Source: Archangium gephyra
GTDB lineage: Bacteria > Myxococcota > Myxococcia > Myxococcales > Myxococcaceae
Direction of reading: 5' to 3'
Assembly: GCF_001027285.1 (NCBI RefSeq)
Contig: NZ_CP011509.1
Span: 980,501-1,044,500, forward strand
DNA: 64,000 nt
Shown: in pieces, positions 58,559 to 64,000 of the stretch
Layout of the letters: the number at the start of each line of letters is the position of its first letter
Position numbering within the stretch: the first letter of the stretch is position 1
Notes under the pieces: model-generated
Database searches by the model: none
What the model was told of the DNA's origin: nothing
Seen by the model: the letters and a program-made list of their open reading frames with translations, nothing else
Made by a program: the position numbers and the translations under genes

Positions 58559-60079
58559 GTGCCCATCGTCCACGACTGGCTTGCCCGCAGGGCCTCGCTC
58601 GCCCCCGATCGCACCGCGCTCATCGACTCCCTCCGCGGTGACCGCTCCATCTCCTGGCGCGAGTGGAACTCCTCCGCCAACCGCACCGCCCGCCTCCTTC
58701 ATGACGTCCTCGGTGTCCGCCGCGGCGACCGCGTCGCCGTGCTCGCCATGAACTGCACCGAGTTCCTCGATCTCCTCTTCGCCTGCGGCAAGCTCGGCGC
58801 CATCCTCCAGCCCCTCAACTGGCGCCTCAGCTCCCCCGAGCTCTCCTCCCTCCTCGCCGATGCCGAGCCCGTCGTCCTCGTCCACGGCTCCGACTTCCAG
58901 GCCCAGGTCCAGGCCGTCCGCCCCTCGGCCCGCAGCGTCCGGCACTTCGTCCACCTCGACGAGTCCTCCGCCCGCCTGCCCGACGACATCCCCTTCAGCC
59001 GCCGCGACTCCCTCTCGGACTCGCCCCTGCCTCACGTGGACGTGGAGCCCGAGGACCCCTGGGTGCTCTGCTACACCGGCGGCAGCACCGGCATCCCCAA
59101 GGCCGCCATCCTCACCCACCGCTCCATCACCGCCAACGCCGCCAACACCGTCGTGAGCTGGGGCCTCACCGCCGACGACACCGCGCTCCTCAACGCGCCC
59201 CTCTTCCACACCGGCGGCCTCAACGTCTTCACCACCCCGCTCGTCTACGTGGGGGGCACCACCGTCGTCGCCCGCGCCTTCGCCCTCGAGCAGGTCTTCG
59301 AGCTCATCCACCGCGGCACCATCAACCTCTTCTTCGGTGTGCCCACCATGTTCATCGAGATGCAGCGCCACCCGCGCTTCGACTCGGTGGACTTCTCCCG
59401 CCTCAAGCTGCTCGTCAGCGGCGGTGCTCCCTGCCCCCAGCCCGTCTTCGAGCGCTTCTTCGCTCGCGGCATCGACTTCAAGACCGGCTATGGCCTCACC
59501 GAGGCCGGGCCCAACAACTTCTGGCTCCCCTCGGGCGACGTGCGCCGCAAGCCCGGCTCCGTCGGCGTGCCCCTGTTCCATGTCGAGGCCCGGCTCGAGG
59601 GGGATGGCGAGGAGGGCGAGCTGCTCCTGCGCGGGCCCCACCTGTGCGCCGGCTACTGGCGCCGCCCCGAGGAGACCGCGAAGACCTTCGCCGACGGCTG
59701 GCTCCACACCGGAGACCTCGCCCGGCGTGACGCGGAGGGGTGCTTCTCCATCATTGGCCGCAGCAAGGACCTCATCATCTCCGGCGGAGAGAACATCTAC
59801 CCCTCCGAGGTGGAGAACGTGCTCGCCGCGCACCCCGAGGTCGCCGAGGTGTGTGTGATTGGCGTGCCCGACTCCAAGTGGGGCGAGGTGCCCCGGGCCC
59901 TCGTGGTGCCCCGCCCCGGCGCGGACCTCACCGAGGCCCAGGTGCTCGACTTCTGCCAGGGCCGGCTCGCCCGCTACAAGCAGCCCCGCTCCGTGCGCTT
60001 CCTGGACGCGTTGCAGCGCACCAGCGCCGGCAAGGTGGATCGCCGCTCGCTCTCCGCGAAGCACGGCACTCCGGGTTGA
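58559..60079 (+). CDS. Acyl-CoA ligase (AMP-forming)
   Basis: A 506-residue adenylating enzyme from a GTG start preceded by GGAGTGA. The P-loop motif is CYTGGSTGIPKAAILTH, with FKTGYGLTEAGPNN, WLHTGDLARRD and the C-terminal Lys in TSAGKVDRRSLS. It activates a carboxylic acid to a CoA thioester. It resembles the ligase at 29787-31334 throughout (LFACGKLGAI, NWRLSSPELS), so the two are paralogues. No biosynthetic cluster surrounds it; a 609-residue unknown protein follows 27 bases later on the same strand. Confidence 0.92.
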   Translation: MPIVHDWLARRASLAPDRTALIDSLRGDRSISWREWNSSANRTARLLHDVLGVRRGDRVAVLAMNCTEFLDLLFACGKLGAILQPLNWRLSSPELSSLLADAEPVVLVHGSDFQAQVQAVRPSARSVRHFVHLDESSARLPDDIPFSRRDSLSDSPLPHVDVEPEDPWVLCYTGGSTGIPKAAILTHRSITANAANTVVSWGLTADDTALLNAPLFHTGGLNVFTTPLVYVGGTTVVARAFALEQVFELIHRGTINLFFGVPTMFIEMQRHPRFDSVDFSRLKLLVSGGAPCPQPVFERFFARGIDFKTGYGLTEAGPNNFWLPSGDVRRKPGSVGVPLFHVEARLEGDGEEGELLLRGPHLCAGYWRRPEETAKTFADGWLHTGDLARRDAEGCFSIIGRSKDLIISGGENIYPSEVENVLAAHPEVAEVCVIGVPDSKWGEVPRALVVPRPGADLTEAQVLDFCQGRLARYKQPRSVRFLDALQRTSAGKVDRRSLSAKHGTPG

Positions 60080-60106
60080 GGCGGACTCGAACCTTCAGGA
60101 GGCACC

Positions 60107-61936
60107 ATGGGGCTGATGGACTGGTGGAAGGGCCGGAAGACGGAGAAGGGCACGGAGGCGTCCGCTCCGGGTGACACGCAGCGCGAGACCCCTCCCTCTC
60201 CGGGACTGGCCCGCATCGTCTCCTTCGACAGGGCGGATGGTATCGGCACGCTCGAGCTGGAGAGTGGGACACAGCTGCGGTTCGGCCGCTCCGCCTGCCG
60301 CGAGGGGCTCGAGCCCGTGCCCTCGCTGCGCGTGCTCGTGACCGAGATAGAGCCCCACCCGCGGGGCGGTTGGCGGGCGCGTGCGCTCCAGCCCGCTCCG
60401 GGCGCGGACGCCACGGCGGACACGTTGCTCGATGCGCAGGACTCGGCGCACGGTGTTGCGCCACCTTCCCTCGAGGAGGCGGTGGCGACCGCCCTCCACA
60501 TGGGGGCGCTCACCCTGCTGCTGGAGCAGGCGCCGGAGCCGGGGCGCGCGGGCATCCGGAAGCTCCTGTCTCCCGAGCTGCTCGGGCCGCTGGGGGCCAC
60601 CCTCGAGTTCTCTCCCTCGCCCGTCCTCCACTTCGGTGGCTCCGCCTCCGTGCGGCTCCTCGTCGGCCATGGCCCCTTTCCCGCGAACGGGATGGATCGA
60701 CGCCTCGTGCCACCCGGCCTTCCGCTGGGGGCCGGCTTCCTCACGCTCCTGGGCGGCGTGCCGGGCATGGGGCTCAAGCTGCGGCACCTCTCGCCGAACC
60801 ACCGGGATGACTTCGGTCCCCAGGGCCAGCTGCGCGTGCTCGGCAGGGTGGCCCAACGGCTGCTCCAGTCGGGCGCCGCCCACGCGGTTCTCGTCCACCG
60901 CTCCGGGCAGGTCCTCTTCGAGGGGCAGGAGTGGCTGCGGCGGCTCGGAAACACGGACGACCCGCGCTGCCGCCCCATCGGGGCGTGGATCGACCTTGGT
61001 GAATCGCAGGGTCTGCTGTCCTCGTATGGCATGGAGGTGGCGGACCTGCCGGATGTGTCCGTGGCGACCTCGAGCCCCGGGCTCCCGGAGGGAGAGGCCT
61101 ACTCGCGAGCCCATGAGGCGGTCATGGTCGCCTGCCACACCATGGTGCATGGCAACCGCCTGCTGGCTGACGGCGAGGAGCTCGTCGTTCCCCTGGGCGT
61201 CGCCGTGGGCGCTTTTCCCCTCGAGGCCGACAACCCCGGCCTCACGGAGGCGTTCGCCCCCCGCTACCGCGTGCAGCCGGGAGGCAGGGGATTGCAGCTC
61301 GTCCCGGTGGTCCCGGTGCCGAAGCTCGCCGACGTGTGGGCTCGCACGGCCTCGGCTCCCGGTGAGCGCATGCCCTTCCCCGCCTACCGGCAATTGCTGC
61401 TCTCCCAGATGGAGGCCAAGGGGCTGCGGAAGGTGGCGTCCATCACCCGTGACAACCTGCCGGCTCCACAGCCACCGCATGAGGTGCTCGTGCTGCGCAG
61501 CCAGAATGGCCGCTTCGTCACCATGACGTGTGGCATTGGCCGCGTCCCCCAGCCGCGGGGCACCGTCGAGCAGGACTCCGCCCACCTGGAGTTCCTCCTC
61601 AACCTGCCCACCCACAGCCCGATGATCGCCGAGAGTCTGTCGTTGCTCGGGCGCATGCTCCACGCGCGCGGGCCCGACGCTCCGGCCTGGGCTCCCGAGC
61701 ACCGCGTGCGTTTCGAGGAGCCCACCGGTCCCATGGGCATGAAGAGCGTGGCGCTCGCCTGGTCCGGGCACGTGGAGCTCGGTGCCGGTCCTCCCGTGGG
61801 CCTGCTCGTGCCGATCCTGATGACCGACGCGGAGCATGCCTCCGTTCCCGTGAACATGGTTCCGCACTGGCTCGAGCAGAACTCCCTGTCACCCGAGGTG
61901 TACGGGCGCTGGCTTCAGAAGGTTCCCACAGCCTGA
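60107..61936 (+). CDS. Large cytoplasmic protein of unknown function
   Basis: A 609-residue protein, AGGAGG before the ATG. Residues about 33-95 (ARIVSFDRADGIGTLELESG..RFG) look like a small cold-shock-type beta-barrel. The rest appears to be repeated alpha/beta modules: about 120-280, about 290-420 and about 440-605, with LLVGHGPFP and LLEQAP early on and VLVHRSGQVLF later. There is no signal or membrane helix. It probably forms part of the acyl-CoA ligase transcript. The family is not recognised. Confidence 0.75.
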   Translation: MGLMDWWKGRKTEKGTEASAPGDTQRETPPSPGLARIVSFDRADGIGTLELESGTQLRFGRSACREGLEPVPSLRVLVTEIEPHPRGGWRARALQPAPGADATADTLLDAQDSAHGVAPPSLEEAVATALHMGALTLLLEQAPEPGRAGIRKLLSPELLGPLGATLEFSPSPVLHFGGSASVRLLVGHGPFPANGMDRRLVPPGLPLGAGFLTLLGGVPGMGLKLRHLSPNHRDDFGPQGQLRVLGRVAQRLLQSGAAHAVLVHRSGQVLFEGQEWLRRLGNTDDPRCRPIGAWIDLGESQGLLSSYGMEVADLPDVSVATSSPGLPEGEAYSRAHEAVMVACHTMVHGNRLLADGEELVVPLGVAVGAFPLEADNPGLTEAFAPRYRVQPGGRGLQLVPVVPVPKLADVWARTASAPGERMPFPAYRQLLLSQMEAKGLRKVASITRDNLPAPQPPHEVLVLRSQNGRFVTMTCGIGRVPQPRGTVEQDSAHLEFLLNLPTHSPMIAESLSLLGRMLHARGPDAPAWAPEHRVRFEEPTGPMGMKSVALAWSGHVELGAGPPVGLLVPILMTDAEHASVPVNMVPHWLEQNSLSPEVYGRWLQKVPTA

Positions 61937-61953
61937 GCCGGTGGGGGCCCGGT

Positions 61954-62012
61954 GGGAACCCCGGGTCCTCGACACCCTCACCCCGTCCCTCTCCCGGAGG
62001 GCGAGGGGAGGG
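61954..62012 (-). repeat. Intergenic hairpin repeat, copy 10 (overlaps chemoreceptor gene end)
   Basis: Opposite orientation: GGGAACCCCGGGTCC, ACACCCTCACCCCG, then TCCCTCTCCCGGAGGGCGAGGGGAGG. It encodes the last residues and stop of the chemoreceptor gene in the same frame as copy 3 does for the ECF41 sigma factor, and closes the gap to the convergent gene ending at 61936. Confidence 0.8.
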
Positions 62013-63708
62013 GGGCGGAGGGGCGGTGGGGCTCGGGCTTCTCCTCCTGCGAGAGGGGGGCCTCCGGGCGCTCCACCTGGAAGTGGGTCACCAGCTCCCT
62101 CAGCTGGCGTGCCCGCGCCTCCAGGTCCTCCACCGCCTTCGTGATCTGCTCCACGTCCGCCGCGGACTCCACCGCCTGGTTCGACAGCGCGTGGATTCGC
62201 AACGTGAGCGCCTCGCCCGTCTCCGCCTGCGTGGCGTGCGCTTTCGCCGTGTCCTTCACCCGCCGCTGGATCTCCTCCGCCCCCGCGACGATCCGCTCCA
62301 GCGCCTTGCCCGTCTCCGCCGACAGCGCCAGCCCCTCGCTCACCTTCAGGCGCCCCTGCTTCATCTGCGCCGCCGCCGCCTCCGTCTCCGTCTGGCTCTC
62401 CTTCATCAGCGTGCCGATCCGCTCCGCCGCCGTCCGCGCCCGCTCCGCCAGGTTGCGCACCTCCAGCGCCACCACCGCGAAACCCTTCCCGTTCTCCCCC
62501 GCCCGCATCGCCTCGATGGCCGTGTTCACCGCCAGCACCCGCGTCTGATCCGCCACGTCGGAGATGAGCTCCACCGCCCGCTCCACCTCCTCGCTCCACT
62601 CCGTCAGCCGCTCCACCATGCGCGCCGAGCGCTCCACCACCCGGGCGATCTCCTTCATCTTCTCCCCCGTCCCCCGCACCACCGCGCCGCCCTCGCGTGC
62701 CGCCTGCTCGTTCGCCTCCGCCGCCCGCGCCGCCAGCTCCGCCTGGCTCGCCCCCATCGCCAGCTCCTGCGTCATCCCCATCACCGCGTCCGTCATGGTC
62801 CGCAGCGATCTCGACTGCTCCTGCGCCGCCTGTCTCAGCCCGGCCGCCGAGCGGTGGATGTGCCGCGCGTCCGTCTCCGTCGCCCGCGACACCTCCCCCA
62901 TCTCCCGCAGCATCCGCTGCACGTCTCCCACCATCGCGTTGAAGGCCCGGCCCAGGTCCCCCACCTCGTCATGCGACGGCGCCACCACCGTCACCTTCAA
63001 GTCCCCTCGGGCCACCTTCCCCGCCGCGTCCACCAGCGCGCGCACCGGCCTGAGCACCCGTCTCGAGAAGTACACCCCCGCCAGCCCCGCCAGCGCGACG
63101 CCCGACAGCAGCGCCACCCACAGCCGCCGCTGCACCGCCGCCACCTCCTGCTCGATGTCCTCCACGTACACGCCCGTCCCCAGCACCCAGCCCCACGGCG
63201 CGAACAGCTTCACGTAGGACACCTTGGGGATCGGTTGCGGCTCACGCGGACGCGTCGCCAGGTACTCCACCGCGCCCTCTCCCTCCTGGCGCGCCAGCTC
63301 CACGATGTCCACGAACACCCGCTTGCCCGTCACGTCCTGGTACCCCTTCATGTCCTCGCCGATCCGCCCCGGCAGGAAGGGGTGCATCACCAGCCGTGTC
63401 TCCAGGTCGTTGATCCAGTAGTACTCGGCGTTCGCGTAGCGCAGGCCCTCCAGCATCGCCGCCGCCTTGAGCTGGGCCTCCCGCGGGGTCAGCTCGCCCG
63501 CGCGCACCCGCGCCTCGTAGGACTCGAGGATGCCGTGGCCCGCTTCCACCAACTGCCGCACCGAGCGGATGCGATCGTCCCGCAGCTGCTGCCGGATGGC
63601 GGGCAACACGTACAGCTGCTGCAGCAGCAACAGCGGCAGCACGGCGATCAGCAGCGCCACGTAGAATTTCGTCAGCAGGCTGCGCCTTCGTCCGAACCCG
63701 AGCGCCAT
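61978..63708 (-). CDS. Methyl-accepting chemotaxis protein with Cache-type sensor
   Basis: A 576-residue receptor: membrane helix (about 14-34), single-Cache sensor (about 40-185; [18 protein letters not shown], then [18 protein letters not shown]), second helix (about 193-212), HAMP (to about 270), then a long signalling hairpin with [25 protein letters not shown] at the tip, which binds CheW/CheA. It senses small ligands in the periplasm. The C-terminal PSPSGRGTG and the TGA come from a hairpin repeat. No CheA/CheW gene is near. A heptad-rich cytoplasmic part supports dimerisation. Confidence 0.93.
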   Translation of the reverse strand: MALGFGRRRSLLTKFYVALLIAVLPLLLLQQLYVLPAIRQQLRDDRIRSVRQLVEAGHGILESYEARVRAGELTPREAQLKAAAMLEGLRYANAEYYWINDLETRLVMHPFLPGRIGEDMKGYQDVTGKRVFVDIVELARQEGEGAVEYLATRPREPQPIPKVSYVKLFAPWGWVLGTGVYVEDIEQEVAAVQRRLWVALLSGVALAGLAGVYFSRRVLRPVRALVDAAGKVARGDLKVTVVAPSHDEVGDLGRAFNAMVGDVQRMLREMGEVSRATETDARHIHRSAAGLRQAAQEQSRSLRTMTDAVMGMTQELAMGASQAELAARAAEANEQAAREGGAVVRGTGEKMKEIARVVERSARMVERLTEWSEEVERAVELISDVADQTRVLAVNTAIEAMRAGENGKGFAVVALEVRNLAERARTAAERIGTLMKESQTETEAAAAQMKQGRLKVSEGLALSAETGKALERIVAGAEEIQRRVKDTAKAHATQAETGEALTLRIHALSNQAVESAADVEQITKAVEDLEARARQLRELVTHFQVERPEAPLSQEEKPEPHRPSAPLPSPSGRGTG

Positions 63709-63779
63709 CCCACCCAGCCTAGGGCAAACCCGAGCGGATGTTCAGGAGCCCACGGCCGGCTTCCCCGCTCCCCGGGGGC

Positions 63780-64000
63780 TCAGCAGCGCGGCAGGTTCGC
63801 GTCCGGCGGGCAGTTCCACTCCGCGTGGCAGCACTCGCCCCCCTCGCGGCCACAGGGCAACTGGCACGTCTCCACCCAGTCACAGGGGTGGCGGCTCTCC
63901 AGCCCCGCCGACGGGGGCACCGGCTGCTCCGCCTCCAGTGCTCCGCAGTCCCCCGAGCCCGGCTCGCACGTCACCCCGGACGGAGCGGGCTCCGTGGACA
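63780..64000 (-). CDS. Cys-rich, probably secreted protein (C-terminal part, cut by window edge)
   Basis: Only the last 73 codons are inside the window; the start lies beyond 64000. The visible part is Pro/Ser-rich, then Cys-rich with ten cysteines (CDWVETCQLPCGREGGECCH, ending in NLPRC). Disulfide-rich tails of this type are common in myxobacterial exported proteins and recall those at 37257-39086. Nothing more can be said without the N-terminus. Confidence 0.6.
   Translation of the reverse strand, partial: STEPAPSGVTCEPGSGDCGALEAEQPVPPSAGLESRHPCDWVETCQLPCGREGGECCHAEWNCPPDANLPRC

Noticed and set aside
1-64000. CRISPR array, rRNA or tRNA genes, prophage or transposase
   Set aside because: None was seen on reading both strands; short tRNAs cannot be fully excluded without a covariance-model search.

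Overview
The window is very GC-rich and gene-dense. It looks like the chromosome of a myxobacterium, probably of the Cystobacterineae (Myxococcus/Archangium/Cystobacter type). This is inferred from a DUF2381-like protein (a family known mainly from myxobacteria), a bacterial lipoxygenase, stacked hybrid and membrane histidine kinases, many lipoproteins and secreted hydrolases, ECF sigma factors and extreme G/C at third codon positions. I saw no rRNA, tRNA, CRISPR array, prophage or insertion sequence.

Layout. 1-4720: a leftward unit with a BlaI-type repressor, a BlaR1-type membrane metalloprotease sensor, a secreted protein carrying the same ~27-residue repeats as the sensor tail, and a lipoxygenase cut by the window edge. 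It is preceded by a promoter with two matching operators. 4773-6254: a HigBA-like toxin-antitoxin pair and a small basic protein. 6314-13395: a secreted nuclease/phosphatase-fold protein, a membrane coiled-coil protein, a VWA protein and a hybrid histidine kinase. 13505-20169: two more histidine kinases, a Gre-factor homologue, a rhodanese and an MFS transporter. 20277-24492: a hydrolase, then a FAD oxidoreductase overlapping an ECF41-type sigma factor, then an Lgt-family protein. 24924-26808: a subtilase with a small partner. 27223-31334: an SDR, a TetR regulator, a KAS III-like enzyme and an acyl-CoA ligase around a shared control region. 31421-35874: a lipoprotein, an outer-membrane barrel, a lipoprotein hydrolase and a convergent lipase.

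36015-44858 is the most unusual part. A frameshifted DUF2381 gene, a tiny Cys-rich exported peptide and a Cys-rich anchored protein lead into a divergent locus. On its right arm an ECF sigma factor overlaps a 958-residue protein that joins a zinc anti-sigma motif, one membrane helix, TPR-like helices and a C-terminal CHAT (caspase-like) protease domain; a small exported peptide follows. On its left arm lie an exported protein, an exported HExxH metalloprotease and another Cys-rich anchored protein. The layout suggests a sigma factor released by proteolysis, with an envelope-facing output.

44886-64000 is mixed metabolism and housekeeping: a second secreted nuclease-fold protein with repeats, alanine racemase, an amidohydrolase, a ubiquitin-like (MoaD/ThiS) protein with a beta-propeller partner, RecX, an acyl-CoA dehydrogenase, a quinone-oxidoreductase-like MDR behind a perfect palindrome, a DUF4258/YgiT-type toxin-antitoxin pair, an SxxK serine hydrolase, a second acyl-CoA ligase, a large uncharacterised protein, a chemoreceptor and a partial Cys-rich protein.

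At least ten copies of a hairpin repeat (CCCTCTCCC-N3-GGGAGAGGG followed by a GGGGTGAGGG block) are scattered between genes from about 18.7 kb onward. Two copies supply the last codons and stop of unrelated proteins. Many gene pairs in the window share a 4-base ATGA stop/start overlap, which indicates translational coupling.
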